DNA of 34,685 nt, taken from NCBI GenBank assembly GCA_014191855.1, contig BJHF01000072.1, positions 1-34,685 of the forward strand. Direction: 5' to 3'. Of the stretch, positions 7,502 to 15,057 are shown in pieces. The notes beneath the pieces were generated by a model. That model did no database searches. It saw nothing but the letters and a program-made list of their open reading frames with translations, and had not been told where the DNA came from. The position numbers and the translations under genes are program-made. Each line of letters begins with the position of its first letter. The stretch's first letter is position 1. Source of the stretch: Deltaproteobacteria bacterium. GTDB lineage: Bacteria > Myxococcota_A > UBA796 > SXON01.

Positions 7502-8221
7502 TCACACGGTAGCGACCGGCGCCTCCAACTCCGCGAGCGCCTCTTCCAGGTATTGAATCTGATCCCGGGCGAAACTGCCTTCCGGCGAGCTCTCCCGAGC
7601 GGCCTCGATGCATGCGTCGAGCACGCGGCGGATGTTGGCGGGCGTGGATCCCTCGCAGTCCAGCACGACATCGACGGCGTAGCCGAGGTCGGCCGTGTCA
7701 TCGAGGCCGCTCAAGATCCGATCGAGGGCGACGTCTCCGCGACCCAGCAGGAACAGCACGTCGTCGTGTGCTACCCGCAGTTGCAACTGCAAGTCCAAGT
7801 CCATCGACGTCGCGAGCACGCGCGTGATCGCCGTAGAGGCTCTGGCCAAGACCGACGCCGGGAGCGTCCTGGGTTCGGCCACCAGCCACAAGCGGGCGAC
7901 GTCATCGAGCAGGTCGGCCCGCTCGAACCGGGACTCGCCGCCCTCGGCCGCAAGGAACACATCTGCCGCGAGGAGCGCCTCCACGGCATCGAGGCGCGTC
8001 GCCTCCGCGTGGACCGCCGCGTCGGCGAGGTCCAAGAGCGCCTCCACCTCGGGGTCGGCGATCCGCGGCTTCGGTGGCTTCGGCGGAAACGGCGTGGGCG
8101 TGTTCGCCTGCATGAAATGGTGGGAGGAGCCCGGGCGGGCGCTACTCTCCAACTTCCGCTTCCGCTTCTGCTCCTTCGCGTGTTTCTTCGCTGCCCGCTT
8201 CGCGTCGTGCTTTTTGGCCAT
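7502..8221 (-). CDS. Hypothetical protein with Lys-rich N-terminus
   Basis: 239 residues with an AGGAG Shine-Dalgarno 8 nt before the ATG. The first 25 residues are strongly basic (MAKKHDAKRAAKKHAKEQKR), followed by a Pro-rich linker and an all-helical, acidic, Ala/Leu-rich domain. No family recognised. The basic tail could bind nucleic acid or another acidic partner. It is cytoplasmic, with no signal or membrane segment. Confidence 0.7.
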   Translation of the reverse strand: MAKKHDAKRAAKKHAKEQKRKRKLESSARPGSSHHFMQANTPTPFPPKPPKPRIADPEVEALLDLADAAVHAEATRLDAVEALLAADVFLAAEGGESRFERADLLDDVARLWLVAEPRTLPASVLARASTAITRVLATSMDLDLQLQLRVAHDDVLFLLGRGDVALDRILSGLDDTADLGYAVDVVLDCEGSTPANIRRVLDACIEAARESSPEGSFARDQIQYLEEALAELEAPVATV

Positions 8222-8366
8222 GGTTGGGCTCCTTGGGGGGAGCTATCGCGGGCGTGGACGCTTGACCGGCACTCGGAAGCAGAGCATCCCGCTCCGGAAG
8301 GGAGGCGGCCACGCGGATGGGCGGCGCCGTGGAATGCGGCCAGCCGTGCGGTCGGCGCGTGGGTGT

Positions 8367-8406
8367 GGGGCGTTGGGGCGCTTGGGCGTTGGGGCGTTGG
8401 GGCGTT
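8367..8406. repeat. Short tandem repeat, GGGGCGTT-type
   Basis: Five imperfect units of 7-9 bp (GGGGCGTT and variants GGGGCGCTT, GGGCGTT). It lies in the 279-bp stretch 8222-8500, which otherwise shows no gene. The varying unit lengths suggest slippage. Confidence 0.75.
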
Positions 8407-8500
8407 CTACATTCGTGATCGACCGCGTGACCTTGAGGTCCGTCTGGTGAATTTGCACTGGGGAACGTGCGAGGTTCGCCTCGCTGTGGTGGTGCGCGTG

Positions 8501-8809
8501 ATGCGCATTCCCCTGGTGGGGGCTCTGATGTTGGCGGGTTGTTGGCTCCTGGCATGCGCGGGCGACGTGCAATCGGCCTGTCGCGAGAATGAAGCGGCAT
8601 TCGTGAGCTGCCAGAACGAGAACATCGCGTCGTTCGGCGGTACCGATTTGATCGAGCCCGACTACCGGTTTTGCGACGGGTACGTAGGGCAGAACGACGA
8701 AGACTTGTTCGACAGTTACAATTGCCATGCCGCCGCTTGGTGGTGGGCGGACTGCGGCACCTCGGAGGGGATGGCGGAGGCAATCGCCACAGCGAGCGCT
8801 TGCCGGTGA
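8501..8809 (+). CDS. Small Cys-rich predicted lipoprotein
   Basis: 102 residues: MRIPLVGALMLAGCWLLACA gives a lipoprotein-type signal with two possible lipoboxes (LAGC or LLAC). The mature part is acidic with five further Cys, spaced widely enough for disulfides. No family recognised. Other starts (GTG 8492) are possible. The single stop TGA is followed by unrelated sequence, so I do not propose recoding here. Confidence 0.6.
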   Translation: MRIPLVGALMLAGCWLLACAGDVQSACRENEAAFVSCQNENIASFGGTDLIEPDYRFCDGYVGQNDEDLFDSYNCHAAAWWWADCGTSEGMAEAIATASACR

Positions 8810-9369
8810 AGTGTTGCCCGAAGGCCTCGGGCCGGGTGGAGAGAGTGCTGTCGTCCCGACGGCCTGACCGGGTGTATGCCGAATCCCGACGCGTTTCTGC
8901 ATGTGGTGTCGGCAGCTCGAAGCGCGTTGAACGGCTGCCAGGTCGCTTCCCAACTTGCTTCGGTCGAGAACCGGGTGCCCGGCTCGGTCGAGAGGGTACT
9001 TGGAGGGCCTCACCGTGCCCGATAGTGGCCGCTGGCGAAAGCCAGATTTACAATACGCGATCCCGGTGGTCGGCGCGACGAGCTCCAGCACCGCCCAACC
9101 CGTGTGCCGAAGGCGTGCTCGGCCGGTGCACGACCGGTGTGAAAGCGGTACTGGCGGCAAGGGGAGCATGCGCCTCGCGTTGGGGGTGATCCCCCATGCG
9201 AAGCTCGCCAGCCCGGAGGTTGGGCGATCGCTGAGTCCGTGGGGGCACGAACGCGAAGCTAAACCGCCGTTCTTGGCGGGGCCACGCCCTGCTCGACCCA
9301 CCCCGGTTTCCCGGGGCGAAGCTGGCAACCGAGCATCGTTGGTGCCAATTCACCGTTGCGGGGGCGCGT
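8810..9369. other. 560-bp accessory stretch without a convincing gene; many hairpins
   Basis: No recognisable protein gene. It holds strong potential stem-loops: GGCAGC...GCTGCC near 8912-8941, CTGGC-GAAA-GCCAG near 9035, and TGGGGG-TGAT-CCCCCA near 9186, plus a direct repeat CGGTCGAGA at about 8964 and 8987. A 49-codon frame at 8876-9025 (starting MPNPDAFLHVV) has a plausible amphipathic composition but no other support. It lies at the 3' side of the transposase gene, so it may be part of that mobile unit or a decayed element. I cannot assign an RNA family. Confidence 0.4.
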
Positions 9370-10227
9370 TTACCGCTGCCACCGGTACGCTCGCCAGTCG
9401 AGCCGCCGAGGCAGGTCGCCGTCGAGGAGCGGGCCGAACCGCGTATCGCCGACCACCCGCACGGAAGCGGCGAGCGCCCGATCGCGAATGGGGGTGTTTC
9501 GACTGGGTGTTCCCTCGATTGTACGGTAGACGTGCGTCGGGGAGAGGTTCACGGCCGCGGCCAACCCTGCGACGCCCAGGCCGCCGGGTTCAAGCAGGCG
9601 GTGGGCAGCGGCGGTGCGCACCAGGAGGGAGCGAACGATGCCCATCGGCGGCGGTGTGATCAGCGTGCGGGTGACCGCGCTCACGGCGTCCCGGATCGCG
9701 AGGAAGTCGAAGCGCTGGTATTGGATCTCTGGGAGCGGCGTGCCCGCGGGATCTACGCTCGGATCGCCGGATACGTAAGCGTGGAAGCGCTCGGGGTTCG
9801 GATGCAGGAGGGTGCCGGGGTTGGTGGAGAGGCCGACGAAATCGCGATGGGTAGACAGCGGCCACGCCAGTGGGTCGTTCACTAGTTCCTTCCGGCACGG
9901 ATTGAGATGGACGTACCGGATGTTTCGCTGCTCCTTGTCCGGCTCCACGTGGTCCGGCGGCGGGACTTCCTGCCAGACTTGCATTCCCGTTTGTTTTCGG
10001 AGCCCGTTTCGGTATCGCGCGTAGCCGCTCATCACCGCACCGAGGCGACGCACGCCCTCGCCGTGGGGGAGCAGGATGTGGATGTGGTCGGGCATGATGC
10101 AGAGGGCGATCAACTCCCGGAACGCGACGCGCAACATCACGAACAGGCGGATCCCCTCCTCCCAGGTGCGAAACAGGAGGGTGCCCTTCCGGGCCCGGGC
10201 AACGTAGTGGTACATACCGGGCGCCAT
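9370..10227 (-). CDS. REP-associated tyrosine transposase (Y1, HUH)
   Basis: 285 residues. Seen: an N-terminal YHYVARARKG...LF segment typical of these proteins, the HUH metal-binding motif in IMPDHIHILLPHG, and the catalytic Tyr context NIRYVHLNPCRKELV. Family members are single-copy domesticated relatives of IS200/IS605 TnpA that act on REP hairpins. The C-terminal ~110 residues form an extra region with an HTH-like stretch (GVAGLAAAVNLSPTHVYRTI), perhaps for DNA recognition. REP-like inverted repeats lie on its 5' side. The N-terminus is slightly shorter than usual. Confidence 0.9.
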   Translation of the reverse strand: MAPGMYHYVARARKGTLLFRTWEEGIRLFVMLRVAFRELIALCIMPDHIHILLPHGEGVRRLGAVMSGYARYRNGLRKQTGMQVWQEVPPPDHVEPDKEQRNIRYVHLNPCRKELVNDPLAWPLSTHRDFVGLSTNPGTLLHPNPERFHAYVSGDPSVDPAGTPLPEIQYQRFDFLAIRDAVSAVTRTLITPPPMGIVRSLLVRTAAAHRLLEPGGLGVAGLAAAVNLSPTHVYRTIEGTPSRNTPIRDRALAASVRVVGDTRFGPLLDGDLPRRLDWRAYRWQR

Positions 10228-10273
10228 CGCAAGCCCCGTGCCAACGGACGAAGCTTAGGAATTCCGGTGCGGG

Positions 10274-10311
10274 GTGTCGGACGTCCGTCAGTGGGTGTCG
10301 GACGTCCGTCA
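10274..10311. repeat. Two direct copies of a 17-bp palindromic motif
   Basis: GTGTCGGACGTCCGTCA occurs at 10274-10290 and 10295-10311 (period 21 bp), each with the dyad GGACGTCC. A third partial inverted copy (GCGTCCGACGG) follows. They lie just upstream of the transposase start. Confidence 0.75.
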
Positions 10312-10391
10312 TTGCGTCCGACGGTAGGCGGTGGTGGAAGGTGGCGCGAGCGCTGCGCCGGCCCTGGTACCTCGGGCAGCACCCCCGCGAG

Positions 10392-10448
10392 CCGACCATC
10401 CCCCACTATGTGTGACAAACTGGCGACCATCCTACGCTGTACGTGAAT
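10392..10448. repeat. REP-like inverted repeat, left arm
   Basis: Inverted relative to 10557-10614. Each arm has two directly repeated GGATGGTCG blocks (here seen as CGACCATCC) about 30 bp apart, a GTCACA block between them and an ATTCAC end. It lies in the 528-bp gene-free interval 10228-10755 between the transposase and flavin reductase genes. I see no gene in the rest of that interval. Confidence 0.7.
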
Positions 10449-10556
10449 CCCACCCCCGCCTCGACCCGCTGTTGCGTGGCCCTCCACGAGCGAAACAGTG
10501 TTTTTCGCAAGGTGCTCCGCACCACATCGCACGCGCGGGCCGCGCCCGGGGCTTCG

Positions 10557-10614
10557 ATTCACATCCGCCGGGGGATGGTCGCCGCCGGGTCACATCCACA
10601 GGGGGATGGTCGCC
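10557..10614. repeat. REP-like inverted repeat, right arm
   Basis: Carries GGGGGATGGTCGCC at two positions, with GTCACATCC between. It aligns with the reverse complement of 10392-10448 over about 57 bp, with mismatches mainly between the blocks. The spacer between arms is 108 bp. A REP pair beside a REP-associated transposase is the expected arrangement. Confidence 0.7.
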
Positions 10615-10755
10615 TCGTGCCCTGCGAGCGCCCTACCGGCCACGCGCGAGGGGCACTCTCCCCCGGCGGCGCCGCCCTCCCGACCGGCACCCGCGATGCA
10701 GGGCAACGCCCGTTGTTCCCGAGATCGGGCCTGTTGCATCGCCCAGCTCCCCCAA

Positions 10756-11223
10756 CTACCCCGCCACCAACCCTCGATACTTCCCCTTGAAGTACACCAG
10801 CGGCTCGCTGTCCTCCGCGCCGCACGCCTCCACCTGCCCCACGAACAACGTGTGATCTCCGGCGTCGTGTGCGGCGAAGGGTGAGCACGCCACCCACCCC
10901 ACGGCGCCGACAATACGAGGTCCGCCGCCGGTATCGCGCGCCCACTCCACCTCGGCCTCGCCATAACCGGCGAAGCGGTTGGATAGCGCGGCTTGCTCAG
11001 CATTGAGCATGGAGGCTGTCCATGGCGCGCCGGCCAGCAGGTGCGCGTGCATCGTGGCCTTCTTCGCCACAGATACGAGCACGAGCGGCGGGATCAGCGA
11101 CACCGACAGGAACGCGCTCGCCGTCATTCCATAGGTTTGACCATCAACATCGACAGCAACGACGGTAACGCCGCTGGCGAAGCGGCTGAGGGCCTGCTTG
11201 AAATCCGAGGGGGGTACGGGCAT
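10756..11223 (-). CDS. Flavin reductase-like FMN-binding protein
   Basis: 155 residues of the flavin reductase/HpaC-like family, which supply reduced flavin to monooxygenases or oxidise other substrates with NAD(P)H. Seen: FKQALSRFASGVTVVAV, the flavin-binding GMTASAFLSVSLIPPLVLVSV, and the closing DHTLFVGQVEA ... LVYFKGKYRGL. Length is normal. The partner oxygenase is not adjacent. The ATG follows a clear -10 box TACAAT by 7 nt with no Shine-Dalgarno, suggesting a leaderless mRNA. Divergent from the next gene with only 17 bp between starts. Confidence 0.9.
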   Translation of the reverse strand: MPVPPSDFKQALSRFASGVTVVAVDVDGQTYGMTASAFLSVSLIPPLVLVSVAKKATMHAHLLAGAPWTASMLNAEQAALSNRFAGYGEAEVEWARDTGGGPRIVGAVGWVACSPFAAHDAGDHTLFVGQVEACGAEDSEPLVYFKGKYRGLVAG

Positions 11224-11240
11224 GGCGGTTATTGTAGCGC
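11224..11240. promoter_or_regulatory. 17-bp divergent promoter with shared -10 box
   Basis: The 17 bp between two divergent ATGs hold TATTGT on the plus strand (11230-11235) and TACAAT on the minus strand (11236-11231), which are nearly the same base pairs. Each lies 5-7 nt from its start codon. Both transcripts would be leaderless, and each -35 region would lie inside the opposite gene. Confidence 0.55.
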
Positions 11241-12230
11241 ATGCTCCTCGCCTACGTGCTCAGCGCCCACGCTGTCGATGCGGAAGTCAACATCACGCTC
11301 CCCCAGGAAGCGATCGACGCGGGGATGAGCGAAGAGGAGCTTGAAACCGAGCTGAAGTCGGCCATCGGCGACGAACTCCATACGGTAGACCTCTCGGGGT
11401 ACCTCGCCGAGATGGCCGACGCGAACGTGCTCTCCGCGAAGGGCATGGGCGTGGATTATGGCTCGGACATGCAGCGCTTCGCCTTCGGCGGTGCGTTCGG
11501 CACGGCCGTGAGCGGGGCTGGTGCTGCGCTCGATGGGGGCACGGCCACGGGCCTGCCCGAAACCGGCTTCGCGTTGCAGATCGGCGTCATGGCGGGGCTC
11601 AACCTCGGCGCGTTCTCCGAGAAGGAGAGCGCGCTCCGGCGCTTCAAGCTCTACGTGAACGGGATGAGCGCCGAGACCGATCGCGACCCCTTCTCCGCCA
11701 CGTTCCTCAACTACGGCGCGCACGCGCAGATCAAGATGATCAAGGGCGGCGACAAGACGGATGGCATCCGTTGGGGCGGTCTCGACCTGACCACCGGCTA
11801 CGAGTATTCGAGCTACACCCTTGCGCTTGAGCAATCGATGCCCGTGTCCACCAACGGGATGACCTGGGATGCGACCGGCACCTACACCATGTCCGCCGAG
11901 GCGGAGAGCCTGCCGGTGGAGCTCTCCACGAACCTGCACGTGTTCGTGGTCACCGTGTTCCTGGGCGGCGCCTTCGACTACAACCTCTCCGGCGGCGCCG
12001 ACTCGAAGATCGCCGTGGGCGGCCCCATTTCGTTCAAGTACGGCAGCGTGGACGAGGATGTGGGCTCGGCGACGCTCAGCCTGAGCGAGAACGGCGATGT
12101 GTCCGAGTGGAAGGCGCGCGGGTTCGTGGGCGCGCAGGCCGATATCTTCTTCCTCAAGGTGTACGGGCAGCTCAACGTGACGACGGACAAGAGCCTCGGG
12201 GGGCACGTGGGGATCCGCGCGGTGCTGTGA
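11241..12230 (+). CDS. Exported protein, possible outer-membrane beta-barrel
   Basis: 329 residues. MLLAYVLSAHAVDAEVN is a short signal peptide with a cleavage site after Ala. The mature protein is rich in alternating hydrophobic/polar beta segments and Gly (GGLDLTTGYEYSSYTLAL; VFLGGAFDYNLSGGADSKIA) and ends with GHVGIRAVL, consistent with an outer-membrane barrel. No named family is certain. Its stop overlaps the next start (GTGA), so the two are translated together. Confidence 0.65.
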   Translation: MLLAYVLSAHAVDAEVNITLPQEAIDAGMSEEELETELKSAIGDELHTVDLSGYLAEMADANVLSAKGMGVDYGSDMQRFAFGGAFGTAVSGAGAALDGGTATGLPETGFALQIGVMAGLNLGAFSEKESALRRFKLYVNGMSAETDRDPFSATFLNYGAHAQIKMIKGGDKTDGIRWGGLDLTTGYEYSSYTLALEQSMPVSTNGMTWDATGTYTMSAEAESLPVELSTNLHVFVVTVFLGGAFDYNLSGGADSKIAVGGPISFKYGSVDEDVGSATLSLSENGDVSEWKARGFVGAQADIFFLKVYGQLNVTTDKSLGGHVGIRAVL

Positions 12231-13696
12231 GGGGGCTCCTCGCCAGCCTGTGCCTCCTCGCCGCTTGCGACGGACTCCCGCTCAACCCCGACGAGGACGG
12301 CGACGGCGTGCCGGTGCCTACCGATTGCGACGACGCGGATCCCGACGTTTTCCCGGCCGCCGGAGAGACCTGTGCCGACGGCGTGGACAACGACTGTGAT
12401 GGCTACGCCGCGGAGTGCGGGCCGGCCGGGTGGGTGCCGCTGCAAACGGCGGATGCTCGCGTGACGCCGGCGCCGGGCACCGTGGACTTCGACAGCTTTG
12501 GGGCCGGCGCTGACGCCACGGGGGACGGGTACGACGACATCGTGGTGGGGAGCATCGGCACCGAGGGCGATGAAGTGCAGCTTCATTTGCTGAGCGGGCC
12601 GTTGGTGGCCGACGTATCGCTGAGCGACCTGGAACCGAATATCCGCTACTCTACCGAGGCTTATCGCGCGCCGACAGTGACGCTGTCGGACATGGACGGG
12701 GATGGGCTCGCGGAGCTGGTGGTGGCGAACAGCTTGGCGAAGATCGACGAAAACCGGTTCAGCGAGGTGTTGGTATTCGGCGCGCCGACACGAACGGGGC
12801 TGACCAGCGACGACGCCGAGGCGACGTTCCAGGTTTGGGATACCCAGTACGAGCCCACCCTCAAGCGGCTCGGCGACACCGACGGCGACGGCGTGGGCGG
12901 CTTTCTGCTCGCGGTGAACCATGTGGACTCCGGCGGCGTTGGCGGAGGGGCCTGGGTCGTGCAGGGGCCCGCGGCCGGCGCCACCGCGATATCAGATGTG
13001 GGTATCCAGTTGATCGGCGGGTACGGCACCACCGACGTCGCGAGCGGGGATATGAACGGCGACGGGCTCGATGACGTTCTCGTCAGCGCGGACGACGAGC
13101 AGGTCGTGTACCTGGCGCAGGCCCCGTTCTTCGGCGACCACTTCCTCGCCGACGCAGACGCGACCCTTTCGGGAGACGGCACAAGCGCCGAATTCGGCTC
13201 GTTGCTCGCGGCTGGCGACACCGACGCGGATGGCTACGCGGACACAGCCGTCGTTGGGTGGGCCAGCACGGTTGGCAGCTCAGATGGAAGCACCACCTAC
13301 GTTTTTCGCGGACCCCTGGCCGGCACACTTTCCCTGGATGCGGCGAGCACGGTCATCGAAGCGAGCGGCGGGAACTGGCTTGAAAGCGCCGCGATCCCCG
13401 GCGACACCAACGGCGATGGGCGGGCCGATCTGCTCCTGGGCAGCCCGTATGGCTGCTGGAGCCGCGGCTGCGCCTATTTGTTCTACGGCGGCTTCAGCGG
13501 CACGGTCGCCCTCGACGAGGCGAACGCGGTGCTCGTCGGGGAAGAGCCGGGTGACTCCGCGGGGGAGCACGTCTTCGGGGCGGGAGATGTCGATGCGGAC
13601 GGCATGACCGACGTGTTGGTGAGCGCACGGGGGCATCGCACCGAGGAAGGAGCTTACGGCGCGGCCTATCTGGTGTTTGGCGGACCTGGGTTCTGA
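12227..13696 (+). CDS. FG-GAP/MopE-like lipoprotein
   Basis: 489 residues from a GTG that overlaps the upstream stop. Signal MRGLLASLCLLAACDG with lipobox LAAC. One MopE-type metal-binding motif follows (DCDDADPDVFPAAGETC ... DGVDNDCDGY, Cys intact), then a C-terminal beta-propeller of FG-GAP/integrin-alpha-like repeats with calcium-loop motifs (DGDGLAEL, DTDGDGVGGF, DMNGDGLDDV, DTDADGYADT, DTNGDGRADL, DVDADGMTDV). Probably a surface calcium-binding or adhesion protein. It serves as an in-window comparison for the larger paralogue at 21785. Its 3' end overlaps the convergent gene by 31 bp. Confidence 0.85.
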   Translation: MRGLLASLCLLAACDGLPLNPDEDGDGVPVPTDCDDADPDVFPAAGETCADGVDNDCDGYAAECGPAGWVPLQTADARVTPAPGTVDFDSFGAGADATGDGYDDIVVGSIGTEGDEVQLHLLSGPLVADVSLSDLEPNIRYSTEAYRAPTVTLSDMDGDGLAELVVANSLAKIDENRFSEVLVFGAPTRTGLTSDDAEATFQVWDTQYEPTLKRLGDTDGDGVGGFLLAVNHVDSGGVGGGAWVVQGPAAGATAISDVGIQLIGGYGTTDVASGDMNGDGLDDVLVSADDEQVVYLAQAPFFGDHFLADADATLSGDGTSAEFGSLLAAGDTDADGYADTAVVGWASTVGSSDGSTTYVFRGPLAGTLSLDAASTVIEASGGNWLESAAIPGDTNGDGRADLLLGSPYGCWSRGCAYLFYGGFSGTVALDEANAVLVGEEPGDSAGEHVFGAGDVDADGMTDVLVSARGHRTEEGAYGAAYLVFGGPGF

Positions 13697-15027
13697 TTCC
13701 GGATGCGTCGGCGGCGGTACAGGAGCGCCAGTGTTGCCGCGATTCCCCCGAGCGGTCGGCTTCCCCCGCCGCCCGTGGCGCAGCCGGCGCCGGTCTCGCA
13801 CAGCGTAGCGTCCGCTTCGGTCCCCGCGCAGAAGGTCACCGTCGTGGACTCTGCGTCGGGGTCGACGTGGGTCACGGACAGCCACACGCCGCCGGCGTCG
13901 AGGCTTGGAAAGGTGAACGCACGCTCCGAAGGCAGCGGGACCGCGCCGAATTCGGCGTGGCCCACCGGGCCATCGTTCGCCCCGTTCAGCACCGGATGTA
14001 CGCTCACGCGCAGCGGGCTGCCGTCTCCGGAGAGGCCCAACCAGAGCTCGCCCCCAGCGTGTTCCACCCGGTAATAGCGGGCTGAGAGCGGCGCGAACGT
14101 ACGTGTGTCGTGTATCGCCGCACCCTCGCCCGTGGCCGTTATCCCCGTCACGCTCGAGTTGTAGGCATAGCCGGATCCGTCTTCGGCCTGCCGCACGCCG
14201 GTGGCGAGGTTCTGGGCGGCAAAGAGGGGCCAGACGCGCGCAAGGGTATCGTTCTCCGCTCGCAGCCCGGCCTCCAGCGCCGCCACGCCGTCTACCGACG
14301 CGGTGGCCTCGATTGTGCGCAGCAGCACGTCCGGGCTGATCTGAGCTTCCAGGTCCAGGTACGCCCACAACAGCGACGTGGATGCGGCGACGTCGCCGCA
14401 GCGGCCCTCCGTCTCCGTCTCCGCGAGCCCACAATCCGTGGCGTCGAGGTAGGGCTGCGGATCGAGGGAACCGCTCATGAAGTCGGCGGTGCCTTCGCGC
14501 AGCCACGCCGGCTCGGTGGCGTCGTAGCTGTCCTGCACGAGGTGAAAAACCTGGTGCACGATGTCGCTCTCCAGCGAAGAGTCGTCGTCGCTCTGGAGGC
14601 GCAGGCTGTCGGAGCAGCGCCGCCCGACGCAGGCTTCCTGCACGGCCTCCACCCAGTCCTCGGTGGGGAAGTTGGCGAGGTACACGTCGAGCGCGGCGCT
14701 CCCGCCGGCGCCCTCGCGCCCCGCCTCGGCCTCCGAGAACGGTTCTGCAAACCCCAAGTATGCATACTGCGAGAGCGCCTGCTCCACCTCGTACACGCCC
14801 TCTAGCGCGCGATCGGGCACGCCGTCCTCATGGCGATCGGTTTGATCGATCGCGTTCGGACCCCGATCGCTATAGTGCACCCGCACCCGGCCGTCTTCTC
14901 CATCGAGGTACGTCACCTCGTCGGCCGCGCTGTACAACGACACCTCAACGGGGTCGGCGGACTCGGCGCAGGCCGTGGCGGCCAGCAGAAAGGCAACCGC
15001 GAGCGGGGAGGCGTGCGTCGCTGGCAT
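13666..15027 (-). CDS. Metalloprotease-like protein with MYXO-CTERM tail, HQxxH variant
   Basis: 453 residues. Signal peptide MPATHASPLAVAFLLAATAC. It resembles the myxobacterial putative metalloproteases of the MXAN_6640 type: HQVFHLVQ at residues 158-162 replaces the expected HExxH, and WLREGTADF supplies the downstream Glu178 ligand. With Gln in place of the catalytic Glu, zinc could still bind but peptidase activity is doubtful. The C-terminus GCATGGGGSRPLGG plus a hydrophobic stretch plus RRRR is a MYXO-CTERM-type sorting signal, the best taxonomic marker here. The convergent neighbour overlaps by 31 bp. Confidence 0.8.
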   Translation of the reverse strand: MPATHASPLAVAFLLAATACAESADPVEVSLYSAADEVTYLDGEDGRVRVHYSDRGPNAIDQTDRHEDGVPDRALEGVYEVEQALSQYAYLGFAEPFSEAEAGREGAGGSAALDVYLANFPTEDWVEAVQEACVGRRCSDSLRLQSDDDSSLESDIVHQVFHLVQDSYDATEPAWLREGTADFMSGSLDPQPYLDATDCGLAETETEGRCGDVAASTSLLWAYLDLEAQISPDVLLRTIEATASVDGVAALEAGLRAENDTLARVWPLFAAQNLATGVRQAEDGSGYAYNSSVTGITATGEGAAIHDTRTFAPLSARYYRVEHAGGELWLGLSGDGSPLRVSVHPVLNGANDGPVGHAEFGAVPLPSERAFTFPSLDAGGVWLSVTHVDPDAESTTVTFCAGTEADATLCETGAGCATGGGGSRPLGGIAATLALLYRRRRIRNQNPGPPNTR

Positions 15028-15057
15028 TCCAGATCAGGTTAACCGCATTGAGAAGCC

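Noticed and set aside
8367..8406. CRISPR or protein-binding array
   Set aside because: Units of only 7-9 bp with variable length; looks like slippage.
8807..8809. TGA of the small lipoprotein gene as Sec
   Set aside because: Sequence after the TGA shows no family resemblance and no conserved Cys context to support recoding.
8810..9369. Group II intron remnant
   Set aside because: I looked for a domain V-like GAGC...GAAA...GGTTC hairpin and reverse transcriptase remnants and found neither.
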